A DNA stretch of 64,000 bases, from NCBI GenBank assembly GCA_013350335.1, contig CM023541.1:34092739-34156738 (forward strand). The letters are read 5' to 3'. This DNA comes from Chimonanthus salicifolius (taxonomy: Eukaryota; Streptophyta; Magnoliopsida; Laurales; Calycanthaceae). The notes under the pieces were generated by a model. It ran no database searches. It worked only from the letters and a program-made list of their open reading frames with translations, and was not told the DNA's origin. Each line of letters opens with the position of its first letter. The stretch's first letter is position 1. Below are positions 1-13,673 of this stretch, in pieces. The translations under genes and the position numbers were made by a program.

Positions 1-101
1 CTACGGGCTGAGTGCCTGTCTCACAACCATAGGACTTGAAGTCACAACCTTGTGGTTGCAACAATGAGCATTTACCAACTATACTAAGGTCCTTGTCAAC
101 T
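1..101 (-). mobile_element. tRNA-derived SINE, cut by the window edge
   Basis: On the minus strand an A-box-like TTAGTATAGTTGGTAA is followed by a B-box-like GACTTCAAGTCC. The head resembles the SINE at 991-2219 (GACAAGGACC against GACAAGAACC). Its 3' part is outside the window. Confidence 0.65.
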
Positions 102-347
102 GTGACCCATTGATCAATGTCTGCAAGTAGATGATAAATAAATATAACCAAAATGCAAAAGGGGAAAAGCCAAAATATTGGATGGCTCATTACATCAATT
201 TTGGGCACAATCTATATTGTAGGAAAGACATGATCCTAAGAAAGTGATAAATTCAAAATACAAGACCAATGAAAGGCTTTCAGGTACGGTATAAAGATAT
301 TTACAAAATAACACCATTGACTTGATAGCTATTTAGCTAGAAAGTAT

Positions 348-419
348 TTCATATTAAATCCTACATAAAATCAGCTCTATTACTTCATATTAAATCCTAC
401 ATAAAATCAGCTCTATTAC
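348..419. repeat. 36-bp unit in perfect tandem duplication
   Basis: The unit at 348-383 is repeated exactly at 384-419, inside intron 12. The rest of 102-976 is AT-rich intron in which I see nothing else. Confidence 0.9.
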
Positions 420-990
420 CATGAGTAACCTCGTAAAAGTTATGTTGCACAGCTATGCTTAAACACCACAGCCTAAGAACATGGAAAATAATCTAAACTT
501 GTAAAAAACAAAAATACATGTAGAATTATTTGAAATACAACTAGAAAATGCAACAAGAACTCTTGAATCAAACTTATCATTAGGGTTTTTATATTGATAA
601 ACTTCATCTAAATTAATGGGCACGTTTACATAGCAAGTTGTAATGCTTAAGAGATGGCGAGTCACATGTACTCAATTTCAGTATATGGCTTTTTGTCCCA
701 AATTAGTCATGGACATATGATGCTGAATCTGAAAACTACAAAATCATAATAACTACAATGACTGGCAAGCAATTAATTGACAATTAATGCTTAACTATAG
801 ATTCCTACATTTAAAATAAAGTTACCATAGTGAAACAAGATGGTAGCCTCAACTTCATAGGGTTACTTAAATCTTAACCCAGAGCTTAAATCTAGTAAAT
901 TCAATTCCATTACACAGATTTGATGGGTATTCCTTAAACCATAATGAAGGAAGTTCATGTTCTTTTCTTTTATCATTATTTTAGACCACA

Positions 991-2219
991 ATCATCATCA
1001 TCATCTAAGCCATTGATCCCATCAATCAAGGGACGGTGATGCAGAGCATTCATTGCAGATTCCATAATTAGTAGTTGCTTTCCATAATTAGTAGTTGTTG
1101 TATTTAATTTTCTTTTAGGTTGGTTTTAGTTAATTTCTATTTTGTTTATTGCTTTATTTAGTTAGTTTTATTTTAAGCAAGGGTTGCCTTTTTATTTACT
1201 TGCTATTTTTTGTTTTAGTTAGTTTTATTTTAAGCAAGGGTAGTGTTGTACTTTTGCTTTATTTTATTTTAAGTGATTCTTTATATAAGGCTTTGTAGCC
1301 CTTTGGGCAAAGACAATTTTTACAATGAAATAAAATCAAGATTGAGAATTTCTCTACAAATCCTCTGCCGTGATTATCTTGGAGCGAATCCGAGAGTTTG
1401 GCGTGAAGCTGTCTGCCTTCCAGGTACTTGATCCTCTTCCTCTTCCTCTTCTCTCTTCTCTTTTCTTTCCTTTTAATCTTTTTCTTTACTGGCCGTGACT
1501 TCCAAAGTTCCCCAATCCCTTTAACTGTTGCCCAGATTTCTGCCATTACTTTTATCCAGCCCTTATACCCACCATACTACCTTCGTCCCCTCTTTCTGCA
1601 GCCCATACAGTCCCTAAACTCCTGTCCCAAGGACTTTTGACCCTCCTAAACCCATCCACAACCACACTGCCATCTCTGCTGCCATTACCATTTCAATTTC
1701 CTGTCCCCTTTACTGCCATATACCCTTCTTAGTCCCTCCCCTACCTTGAACAGCCCCTTTATTGCTGTTCTGGATCCATCTTAGGCCTTTCCTGACCCCC
1801 AGATATCTCACACGGTCTTAATCATTGCTGTCCAATTGTACTGAACCTTTCTTACACCTGTCCTCTTGATTTTGAAACCTTCTACTTCGAGCTATGACAT
1901 GGTTTGGATTGTGATTTTATTACTTACATTGAATCCTCTGAATTTTATTGATTATTTGTGGTAAATTTTATTATTCTAATTGTTATTATTAATTTTAATT
2001 TTAATTTCAGCCTCATTTAGTTTCTTATTATTGCATAAATCGCATTTAGACATTTAGGGTCACCTTTTGTCTTGTCCTGCGTCAGACGGTCTCTATAATT
2101 GGATTTGGCAAATTATTTCCATGGGCCGATTGCTATCTCGAGCCCATGGGAGTTGAACCCACAACCTTTAAGTTGTAACAACAAACCCTTACCAATAGTG
2201 CTAAAGGTTCTTGTCCACA
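991..2219 (-). mobile_element. tRNA-derived SINE split by a solo LTR
   Basis: Minus strand, 5' end at 2219. A box (revcomp of 2186-2205, TTTAGCACTATTGG) and B box (revcomp of 2148-2160, GGGTTCAACTCC) mark a tRNA-like head; the 3' end is a (GAT)n tail at 991-1005. A 14-bp target duplication TATTTTAGACCACA flanks it at 977-990 and 2220-2233. Without the LTR the SINE is about 176 bp. Confidence 0.88.
1037..2084 (+). mobile_element. Solo LTR, family A copy 1
   Basis: 1,048 bp with terminal inverted TGATGCAG / CTGCGTCA (TG...CA ends) and a perfect 5-bp target duplication GACGG at 1032-1036 and 2085-2089. TATATAA at 1282-1288 is a plausible promoter, followed by a CT-rich leader. No primer-binding site or coding DNA, so a recombined single LTR. 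Related copies at 35040-36062 and 38335-39497. It sits inside the SINE. Confidence 0.93.
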
Positions 2220-2552
2220 TATTTTAGACCACATATCTGATATTCAAAATCCATGGACATCTTTTGCTGAAGGAGAATTTTGTAGGGTATGCTTGTTTCT
2301 GCAAATTTTCCTAGAAAATTGAGATTCTCCAATGTTGGCAAAACTTTCCTTGGAATCAGGAAACTCATGGTGGAACTTTCTTAAAATGTTAATGCTATGT
2401 GGACAGGGATGTAAGATTACATACGGATCACAAATGATGAAAACAAAGATGTAAACTTAGCAACCTTGGGGATGATAGATGTTAATGAGGTTGTCATGTG
2501 AAGTAAAAGAGGAACCATGACAGGGGAACTTTGAACAAACAAGAAGGCATAC

Positions 2553-2737
2553 CTTTTAAAATGTGTCCCAACTTTCCTGACCATTGCATGTGAAGACTCC
2601 AGATCACGATAAGAGCCACAACTTAAGCAATATCCAGGACTAATTTTAAGTGTGGAGACAGTTTGTTTCAACAGGAGATGGCCCACTTTATTGATGGCTT
2701 CTCTTTCCTGATTTTGAGACTTTAAATCATGGAAAAT
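2553..2737 (-). CDS. SMYD4-like gene, exon 12 (last one in the window)
   Basis: 185 nt, [10 protein letters not shown] to THFK plus AG of a split Arg codon; donor GTATGC. The acceptor is TGCTGAG, weaker than the others. Contains the C-terminal Cys motif [12 protein letters not shown]. No continuation exon is visible between 1 and 2552. Confidence 0.82.
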
Positions 2738-5700
2738 CTCAGCACAATAACCATTAAGAATAAAGAAATAATACAAGTATGAGGTTTTTATCTCAAGTAA
2801 ATACTATTAAAAAAAAAAAAAGGAAATCAAAGGAACTGTTGATCCTGATGTACCAAGATGTGAATAATGTCATACTCACGTGCCAGTACACAAGAATAAT
2901 GTATATAACCTGATGATGGAGGTTGCTGATCTGGTAGGCCCCATACAAAGGGTGGGATATAAAAAATAAATCCCAAGACCCACCCATCCACACACACACA
3001 AAGGATGGGAATAATAATCAAATCCCCCTTATTAGTAAGAGTACAACCTCAACCAATGCCATAAAATAGAGTTTGACAAAGGTACAGAACACTGCCAAAA
3101 GAAAAGAGCAAAGACTGGATGTCTGAGATATTCCAAATTAGAAGATTGAGGACATCTCCCACAAATGGACAGGTCTATCAGATCAACAATCTGAACTTTG
3201 ATCTTTACCAGTGGTCCACACTTGCATGGATTCAGAGCATCAGAAGTTCAGAATATAACAAATATTGAATGCATCAGGATCTAGTCATCCAGTTCTGGTA
3301 TGATAACATCCTTAAATAAATAAATGGAGGAATTCACATTAATGATATATCATACCGGCAAAGGACGCTTCAAGCTATTGACTGCAGAAGAATTTTGCAA
3401 GCAATTAGCTTCCAACTTTTCATGTTTGGTAGCACAGCAAGTTATAACTGCACCAAGACAGTTTAGATTCACACAGCGAAAAGCATGCATGACAATGTCG
3501 GACAGATTTTGTTCTGAACAGCCACTGCACTGGCATCTGAATGAGTATTGATCTTCAAGTAACTTTTGCCTATTATAAACATCCCACTGCCCAACCTGCA
3601 TGACAGAATTTATTTGGATCCATCAAACACTCAAGTCTTCTTACACACTAGGACATATGATGTAATACCCTGACTCTTAAGTAGACTAAATTGATGTGTT
3701 TATGGACTCTAGCGAAGTTCGCCTTTTCTCATTTCTCGGATTTTGAGTTTGCCGCTAAGTGTGCTTTGTGTATTGTTAGATGCTTAGGTCTCTGTGTGGG
3801 CTTTTCGAAAAGCCCAAGTTTGGCCCAATCTGAGCTCCATAGCTCAAGACATTGGCGATTGAAGTCAGAAGGGCATTTTGGTCTTTTGACCTTTCTGGAT
3901 AATATTACATTATTTTAATTCTAAAAGGGTGAATAGTAACCCGAAACTTTGACTGTTTATAAAATCACTGAATTGAGTTGTTTTTACTTTTAAACTTACA
4001 CACACAAATCACCCTAACTTGCTGAACACCTTCTGAAATTTGATTTCAATATTTTTGGCTTTTCACAAACTAGCGCATTTGCAAACGGTGTTTGCAAAGC
4101 CCTCATTTTAAAATATCTCCGAAAATCAAAAATTTATGAAAATTGTTTGACACACGATCTGTATTTTTCTACAACTTGCTGAACTTTCAAAATGTCTTTC
4201 TGATTTACAGAGGTTTAGTCATTTAACGTTGTTTTCGTGCTTTGTCAACCGTTGATTTAATTAAAACTCAAAAATCAGTGTTTTGATAAAAATCAAGTGG
4301 CTTTCAGCATCAGAATTTAATCAAATTTCGTCCTCAGCCTATCAACAGTGTTTTGAATAATTCTGTAAGGTCAGATTGTTCAATGGAACCCCAGATACCC
4401 CTTTTCTGGGAATGCCCAGTAATGGTCACGAAAACCCCTACCTATCCTCTTTTCCTATAAATAGGAGAAAGCACCAAGCCTTCTCCCATTCATTCTCACA
4501 CCCAGACGCTGCTCCACCCTCTCTCAAGCCTCTCCTCTCCCTCTCTAAACTCTCACAGATCTCTCTCTCAACCCCTCACTCCCTCTCAGCAACCCTTCCT
4601 CTATTGCTCTTCTTCTTCTTCTTGAAGCTTCACCCCGAAACTGACAGACAAAGGCCTTGGGCCTTCTGGATTTCCAGGACTCCGGAGACACCGCAAAGGT
4701 GTCTAAACTCCTCCATCAACTCAATTAAGGTGATTAAAACTGGTTAAGGACGAATCAGAATCAAAATTGGAGAAGAAAGGAAGTTTTGGAAAACTTGGAA
4801 AAATGGGCTATTTCTCACTAGAAATATGGGCTGCAATATCGAGGTCTATTTTTATTAAAAAAAATCAAAGTGAAGTTTTTGAAATTATAGTAAAATCAAT
4901 GTAGAAACCAACGGTAAGGTTGGATTTTTTATTTAGAGTGAAAAGTCACTCCATTTTTTAGATTGAAATCTCGTTTTTCCGCAGCCAGGTCGGAGTTCCG
5001 ATGTTTATAAGTCGGAAGTCCGACACTATCAGTAGTCCGATGGTCCAGGATCGGACTTCTGAACCTAAGAGGAAAACTGAGATTTTTTGCTCTCTGTTAA
5101 AAACTTCTCATCTTGCCGGAATTCCGACACTTTGTTCATCGGACTTCTGATGAGCTTTTCATCGAAAATCCGACAGTTCATTCCTCGGAAATCCAACAGT
5201 CCGAGCATTGGACTTCTGATGCTCATTAGCATCGGACTTCCAACACTGATGGGTCGGTCTTCCGACCCTTAACAGATTTGAAAGGATGACTTGTTTTACT
5301 TACAGTTTTTGAGATTTATTTCCTGTTTTCTATTTTGTACTTTTTTAGCCATCTCAGTGCCGAACACCTATGGTTCCTAACCTCTTGTTCGGACTGGTCC
5401 AAGGCTTAGCCCCAATAATTTCTACAAGTTTTCCATGCAAACACTCGGGACACCCGACGCTTGACACCAAACACTTGTCGAACCTTAAAGGCTTGTTTTA
5501 TTTCTTTTTACTACTTTCTACAAATTTCTGGGCTAAACTCTAGCATTTACTGGAGGCTCTGCCTAGGGAAGAACCGAGACCAGGCACTGAGTGTTTACTT
5601 TATTAACTTTCCACTTTAACAGACACAATGCTTTAAGGTGTCTTTACTTTACGTTCTTTTCTTTACAAATTTTACAGTGTATTTATTTCACATGTTTTTG

Positions 5701-8388
5701 CACGCCTCGCTTTCCGCAATTTATTTACACATCATTTACATTGTTTTCACAACTTCCTTTTGGAAACTCGCCATTTCATGGTGAGGGGACTCAACCACAC
5801 GTTTTTATTTCTGAAATGCATCGCATACTACATTTAATACTAAAATTTGGACGCCATTAACCTAATGGCAATGAGGGGACCCATGGAATTAATGTATTTG
5901 GAAAAGACGTGAACAGGACCAAAACGCGAGACCGGATACCGCTCACCATAAGGGAATGTGTTTAAAATAATCTGGTTTTGGACACCGCAGTGAGCATGAA
6001 AAATGGTATCTAGGAGCTGAGGCCTAGCCGTCTTTAAACGCATTATGGACCTAGTCATGTGCCCAAGAAATTAATTGGCTTATAATTGGAACAGTGTGCG
6101 AGCATCGGTCTCCAATTCAGACTTAGTGTGACTGTATGTATTTGAGAAGTGAATAATTGAGCTTCGTGAACATGTTTAATAAATGTACTGTGTGAATGTA
6201 TTCGGTTTGGTATATATTTGAATGTAATAATACAGGGCTTAATTATTATTGCACCCGGACTTGAATCCGGTTAAACGGCAAACGTGACTACAGTGCCCAG
6301 ACTAAAATCCAGCTGAGATTGCATACACGTCTTCTATGCTCGGACTTGAATCCAGCTGTATGCAGTAACTTGGTGACTTTCTTGGAGTGAACGGGTATAG
6401 CACCCCTAGACTCCAAATGAAACATATCACATAGAGGACATAAATAATTAATAAAGATAAAAATTGTAAAAAGGAAATTTTACCACTTTGTTGTCTTTCA
6501 GCATTACAGCTTTGTTTACGTTTCCTGTCACTTATTTTCTGTCAGTTACTTTCGGTATCTGAATGCTTTGAAAGTTGAATTGTTGCTTAGCCTGGAAGTA
6601 AATGCTTAGTGATTGATAAGATGTTGAAGTTTTTATTCGGAACATAGATGCATATTTTACTATGTAATATTAATATGCTTAATGATAATAAACATACAAG
6701 TTCATGTTAAGGGGGGGAATCACATGTTAAGATAGAGAATGCATGTGATACCCCGTGCGTTTGTGTAGGGGGGTGTATCGGATTGAAAGTTGGCCTTGAG
6801 GGCATGGAAAAAGGTCCCATACCAAAAAGAGAGTCAATTGGTTGAGGAATATATGAGGGAGCACCCCTCCCTTCTAGCACAAGGCATTTTGGGCTCAAGG
6901 GTGACACTTGGGCCCAATGCAAAGCTGTGATGGTTTTTCAAGCCCAAAACAAGCAATATTGTGCTAGAGGGATGAGTAGTTACAAATGGTATCAGAGAAC
7001 GGTTCAACTCTCTACCTATGTAGTGTGATAGAACCAGGGACGGCTCTGGTTTTAAGGGAGGTGGATTGTGACACCCTATGCGTTTGTGTAGGGGTGTGTA
7101 TGGGAATGAAAGTTGGCCTTAAGGGCATGGAAAAAGGTCTCATACTGCCCAAGAGAGTGAATTGGTTGTAGAATATATGAGGGAGCACCCCTCCCTTCTA
7201 GCACAAGGCCCTTTGGGCCCAAGGGTGACACTTGGACTCAACGCAAGGCCGTGAGGATTTTTCAAGCCTAAAGCAGACAATATGTGCAAGAGGGGTGAGT
7301 CGTTACAATGCATGATAGAATCTATGCTGAGTGAAGATTAAAACACTGAGTGAATTCATGTTGTGTATGGTGAATGATGAGTGGTAGTCTTACCACTCTG
7401 AAATATTATTCATTTATTTGTTGTAAATTTTAATTTACAAAGTCATAGAGATATAAGTTAATATCTATTTATGTGGGTCTATGCATTTGTGACTGACCAT
7501 ATGGAGGTGGAATGATTCAACGTTATTGTATTCTGGTTGTAGGAATATGAATATGCATGCTGATATATGTGTAGCGCATGTTAAAATAATATGTTAGACT
7601 AGTTACGTCTATTTTTTTCTAATAGCATGGTGATATATGTGTTAATGCATGTTAAGATGATATGTTAAACTGCTTATGTCTATTTTTTATAACATGCGCA
7701 TGAGTGCGGTATTGCATGTTAGGAACATTTAGATTAATGTGCTTATTTTTTTATAACATGTTGATACTTATGATATATTTTGTGAAGAATGCATGGGTGA
7801 ATAACATGTTATGCTAGACGTGTATTTTTTTGTAAAATGTACACGCATGAATGGAACATATATTGTTTGCTTGATTCATATGCTTGGTAAAGAATGCATG
7901 GGCGATATGCATGTCAATTAGAATGCTAGGAACATGTTTTAGGCATATGAGATATCTGGGTGAGTGTATTAAACGCGAAAGTGCTATTGCTAAATGTTGG
8001 TATTAAGTGCTTTCGCTGAGTAATTTCGCTGAGTGCTTGTGCTTCGTGCAGGATGCTCCGTGTATATGCTTAGTGTACGAGACATACAACATCTATCGAG
8101 CCTGGAGGTACTGGACGGGGCCTGGCGCCAGGGCCACAGTATAGTTCGTAGTACTAGGACATAACTTACGCCAGGGCCACAGTATAGTTCGTAGTACTAG
8201 GACATAACTTATGAAGGTTATGACATAGAGTCAGCAACAGAGTGTATGCACAATAAGGACCAGCATTACGGATAGAAATGCAATGCCGTGCGTGCGTGCG
8301 TGCGTGCGTGCGTGCGTGTGTGTGTGTGTGCGTGTGTGTGTGTGTGCGTGTGCGTGCGTGCGCGTGCGTGCGTGTGTGCGTGTGTGTG

Positions 8389-8429
<41 letters not shown>

Positions 8430-11400
8430 GTGTGTGTGTGTGCGTGTGTGTGTGTGTGTGCGTGTGTGTGCGCGTGTGTGCGCGTGTGTGTGTGTGTGAT
8501 TGGGCATTGCATATGATTGCATATTTAGGTGATAACCCTATACTATCAAATATAATCATAATTGTGTGCTTAGGGAGTTAACCCTATGTTGTTATTATCA
8601 TTATGATTATGACTGGGTATTGACCTTGTTAGGTCATGATCTTGAATGTTGTTTAGATATCAACACTATATGAGTGATATAATTGTAACTACGTATGTAT
8701 GGCATTACCCCTGTGTGATTGTTATTATATGATTATATGACTGAGTGTTGGCTCTTAAATAAGTTATAACTATGCTTGGGTTCAGGGTGTTGACCCTAGG
8801 TTAATGTTATGACCATGTGATTACATGTTTAAATTATAACATGAGTAGGTTATATAACATGCTTGGTTGATAACATGTTGTATGTATGATTGTCGTTTCT
8901 CTTCACTGGATTAGTTAGCTCACTCCCTTACGATTTCAGGACATCTGCCTAAGGAGGGACTGAATGAAGCTCAATGTTTAGCCAAGAGATTTGGAGGCTT
9001 GTGCATCTACCCATTAGGAGAGAACTTCCATTGTTTGGAGACTTGACTTTTTATTGTAACATTGTGAGCATCGAATCGCTGATCTTTCATGTAATAAAAC
9101 CATTGTGCTTTTGTTGAGCAACTCTGATATGATACGGTATGGTTTTATATATGGTACATATTTGAGTCCACATTGGCATCTGGACGATCGCATGGAAATT
9201 GAATGAGATGGACTCCTACCCAGTTACGGTACAAGTTTTGATGGATAATGGAATATAGAAACCGGCGTAGATTTCCCCTGTGTGTTAGGAAAAAAATCCT
9301 CACGCTCCGGGCCCACGTCAGGGCGGGGTGTGACATATGCTATGGGAGTTACAGAATAAAGAACTTGAGTACAAACTAGGCTCGCTGGAACAAGTTTTCT
9401 ATATACAAGAAGTTAAGAAGGAATATATGGCATCTACATGAAATGAGCTGTTTATAAATGAGTGCAATTCATGCTACAAACCAACTGTGTTGATTATCCA
9501 GCATCTGAAACCAAACAGTTGATTGACAGGGTGCAACATTGACAATGTCCAAAAATCCTCAATATTGGAATAACACAAAAACAAGACCATTGCAGGACAC
9601 CAAAAATTCCAGTCGTAGTTCACAGGTTGATAGGATTTCCAATCTAGAAGACTTGGGACAACAAATTAACAATCAAGTCCATCAAATTAGCAACTTGAGT
9701 TCTGCTTCAATAAAATCGACAGTGAAACCAAACATTTACCATAGCATTAGACCCTGTAGTTTGTCTACAATTTTTTGTAGACAGTTTTTGTTGGCCAGAG
9801 AAAAGTGTCATACCTGTGGACCATATGATAGCTCAAGAGAAGATCCTTCTTGCACAAATTCTGTTGCACGGACAAAAAGCGTGCGAGATAGGAAGTAGGC
9901 ATGAATATTTGGCCGGCATGAGTGATTAAATAGACTACCTCTCAAGTAAATAGCTTGAGCTACTCTGACCTATAAACAAATTGGAAACAACCATAAACTA
10001 GGTAAAATGTATACCAATTACTAATAAATCAAGTATGCTGGCAATCAAAGATTCTTTAATGGGTAAAGTTGAGTTCAGCTACAATTTCTTTGGAAGCAAA
10101 GAAAGTTTTACTGTGGTTTTAAAGGTTTTTCTCCAGTAGTAAAAGTCCATATATCAGGAGAAAGTTCTCTTTCCTCCCAAAATGTCTAGGAAATATATCA
10201 CAGCCCAAATCTTATTATTTAATGCAAGTTATATGAAAATAAAAAACAATTCAGATGCAATAATTAAGTGAAGAGGATCACTATCTTGTGAGTTTGGGTG
10301 GGTGGGGGTGGTCAGTAAGAGCGAACTCCAGAGCCCCACATATTTCCACACCTACAGATAATTTATGCCCTCCATATAACATGGGCTTGATTCACAAAAC
10401 ATTGCCTCAATATCAACTGGTATGTTATTAGGCTATATTGCAACAAGAGAGATATTTATGAACTTCAAATATGCTTGAACTAAATTGTTGGCAAATTTGG
10501 GGTAAATATGCATGAACTAAAGGTTCTCCATAGGATCCTTAATTTAGTTGCAAGTCAGGTACAGGAAGAATTCTGACTCAAGTCTCAAGAAACTGATCAT
10601 GGTGGATCATCTCTTACACTCCTTTCTCTACATTGGCGTGGCCTTTCTAATTCTATCTCATGCTCAGTGGGTCATGCCTTGCTTGGTAGCTCAACCATCC
10701 TTCTGTATAATTTTAGAGATCTCCCATACTTTACTCACTATGGGAGCCATTTTCAATTGCTACTCGAGGCAATCAAAACAATGGACTTTGATCACAAATA
10801 GGAGGAGCTGTGCACGAGTGGGCCAATACTTACAATGTTCCAACAATTTAATAATATCTTTATCCCCAACATACTAAAACATTCCCGATAATTTGTCTCC
10901 AACAATTGAAACCCAACATGTATGATATGGGACCACTTACAAATCATCTACCACAAGTACATTAGCTTTTCCAGTATGATTTGATGCCGTGCAAATTTGT
11001 GGAGCATATCATCATCATCATCGTTTAAGCCATCTATCCCATCAATTAGGGCTTGGCCTTTAATTTGGAATTGGTAAACTATTTCCATGGACCAACTACC
11101 CTATCTAATGCCTATGGGACTTGAACAAATTTGTGACAAATATTCCTGAACTAAAGGTTTCCCACTAGGATCCTTAATTTTAGTTGTAAGGCACAGGAAG
11201 AATTCTGATTCAACTTTCAAGAAACTGATTATGGTAAGTGGCCCCTGAATCATCTCCCATACTCCTTTCTCTGCATGGGCATGGCGTTTCTTTTTAAGGA
11301 TATCTCGTGCTTAGTTGGTCATGCCTAGCTCAGTAGCTCAATGATCCTTGGCATAATTTTAGAGATCTCCCATACTTTCCTCACTATAGGAATCATGATC

Positions 11401-13623
11401 AATCACTGCTTGATGTAATTGAAAGTCTATAGGGATCTTGGCACAGCAATTGTAGAAAAGTTTTGATGGTACCTGCTTAAGGGAATGATCGCATGACCAA
11501 AACACTTGCCTCAAAACCCAGATTTTTCATGTCAGGCCAATGCACCAGGTAAGAAATTGGCGCCCCTAGAATTAATATTATTTTTGGCTTGATTTCTTCT
11601 AGTTTTTACTGCTGTAGAGGTGTTCTGTGGATTTAGAGCATACATCCTTGGGCATAGGACTCTCTGATTCACTCAAGCTATAAATCAAAAGCCAGAAACA
11701 AATCACGCGCTAGATACACGTTTCAAAAATTCTTACATAGAAGTTTAGTTGACTAAATATTTGAACGTGTCTTTTGGATGGCTCATATAGATGATTTTGT
11801 GGCATATGCAAATCTTTTTTAATGTTCACATGATGCAAAGTTACTAATGTATTGATAAAATGATCCTTTACCATATACACAATCATAAGCTAAAAATATG
11901 ATTCAAACGCTATTGAAATTAAATTCCAAATCATAAACTTTTTATCCAGCCAAGCATATCATCTTTTTATGGTTTTTAAAAAAACTTCAATTTTTTAAGG
12001 TTTTTAGACAGAGTCCATGCTGATCCAGTACTGCAGCACGATTTGGTTGATGGTATCTATATATCCTTGTCCTTTTAATCCTTCATTGAGGCTTAAAAAA
12101 TTGTTTGAGACAAAATGGGTATCATTATTTGAGCTAGCATAAATAACATTGTACTGGAAACTGAGATATCTATACAGATACACAAGATGATGATGATAAT
12201 GATGAAGAAACACATGAATAGTTAAGTATACAAGTGGACACACATCACCAAGAGACCTCATTTTTTACCATTTCTCGATTTGTGCAGGCCATCCTTGCAC
12301 AGGGGGCACGCTATACGTAGATAGATAGATAGGCACACACACACAGAGGCATAGCGACAGCAGTGCGGGTCTAAAGGATATTGGTCAAATCTGGTCAACT
12401 CAGGTCAAACCAGGTCAAGGGGTCTAAAGGATGGGTCCCACTAAAATTCATAGAAAAGCTAGGAAAGAAAAGGGAGGGACGATTTGGTAATTAACAGAAA
12501 AAAGGTGAGGCCATGATTGTAAGATGGAAAGGTGAGGGGACAAGGTATAGACAAGGCATTAATGGCATGGGGAAGGTGGAAAGTTTCTAGTGGTTTCAAA
12601 CCACCTTATTCAAAATCAAGGAGAATTCATTCGTTGGCTGGGTTTGAAGTGGGTTTGTATTTAATGATGGGGGAAAAAAAAGTAAAGTGGGAAAATATGG
12701 ATGGAATTTACACATGGGTGGACATTGAAGGGGTTTCTTTATTGGAGAGATAAGAGTGGCGTCTGCTGTATGGCGATTCAAAGAGGGTGAGAGGGTGCAA
12801 CGAGCGGCGATCTGAGGAGAGGATGCTGCGGACGGTAGTTGGCCGGTAGTCAAGAGGAAAGTTGGGCTATGGCAATGCTGAAGGGGTCCGTGTGTACCTG
12901 AGATTAGGATGAGACGAAAGATGGAAGCAGGACAAGAGTCAGGGGCGACGGCGGTTGCAACGCAGAATGCTTGCGGAAGACTGGAAATGGGGTGAAAGAG
13001 TAGCAGCAGCAAGAAGCAGGGCTGGGCGAGGATGGCGCGGGCGTCGGCTTCTTGCAGAAATGGCATAACAAGCCTGGGATAAAGCTGCTGACGACTAAGG
13101 AACCCGTCCGAAGGTCTGCAACAACGGTAGAAAAGGGGCTGGAGCTCGGCCAGCAATGGTGAGGCCTGCAACTCGGGCAGAGGAAGAAGATAGAGGAAGA
13201 TAAAATAAACTAAGATAATTTTTTTAATCCAATTCTGAATAATCGAAAGAGAGAGTGCCCTCTCTTCTGCTTACACTATGTTTATATAGAAAAACAAACC
13301 TAATCTAACTAATCCAAGGACTCATCAACGATGTTGCCATGGAACACCGACGTTGGTGTCCTACTTAGACTAAGACATCGGACTCAAATAAAATCAGGGC
13401 ACTAACACATGGTCCAAAATAGACGACTTTTTTTTTTTTTTGAAATTTACGTGTGGGAAACAGCGGGATACCCAGCGTAAAACCCCCAAGGATGAGCCCA
13501 CTACCCCTAGGACACACTAAGGTTAGGCTATGGGGGCTCGAACTTAATATGGACCGACTGCTAAAATAAAAATTAAAATAACAAATATGTAAGCACGCAC
13601 ACACGCTCTCTCACACACACAGG

Positions 13624-13673
<50 letters not shown>

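Larger units (their letters stand above)
3661..9335 (+). mobile_element. Very long probable solo LTR (Ty3/Gypsy-like) with nested insertions
   Basis: Starts TGTAATACCC and ends GGGGTGTGACA, near-inverted ends typical of LTRs; flanks are TATGA (3656-3660) and TATGC (9336-9340), one mismatch. TATAAATA at 4456-4463 precedes a CT-rich leader. No gag or pol sequence and no second LTR were seen. Minus the nested TRIM it is about 5.1 kb, in the range of Tat/Ogre LTRs. Holds TCGGACTTC-type short repeats at about 4985-5270. Lies in intron 11 of the SMYD4-like gene. Confidence 0.6.

Noticed and set aside
102..2552. Missing 3' exons of the SMYD4-like gene
   Set aside because: I searched the minus strand for a continuation after the split Arg codon and found only intron, SINE and LTR sequence; the exons must lie beyond the left edge.
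8166..8581. Several overlapping open frames of His/Thr/Arg or Cys/Val
   Set aside because: They are translations of the (TG)n/(CGTG)n microsatellite in all frames.
12596..13171. 191-codon open frame on the minus strand
   Set aside because: Low-complexity, within a probable LTR; no family resemblance and no conserved motif.
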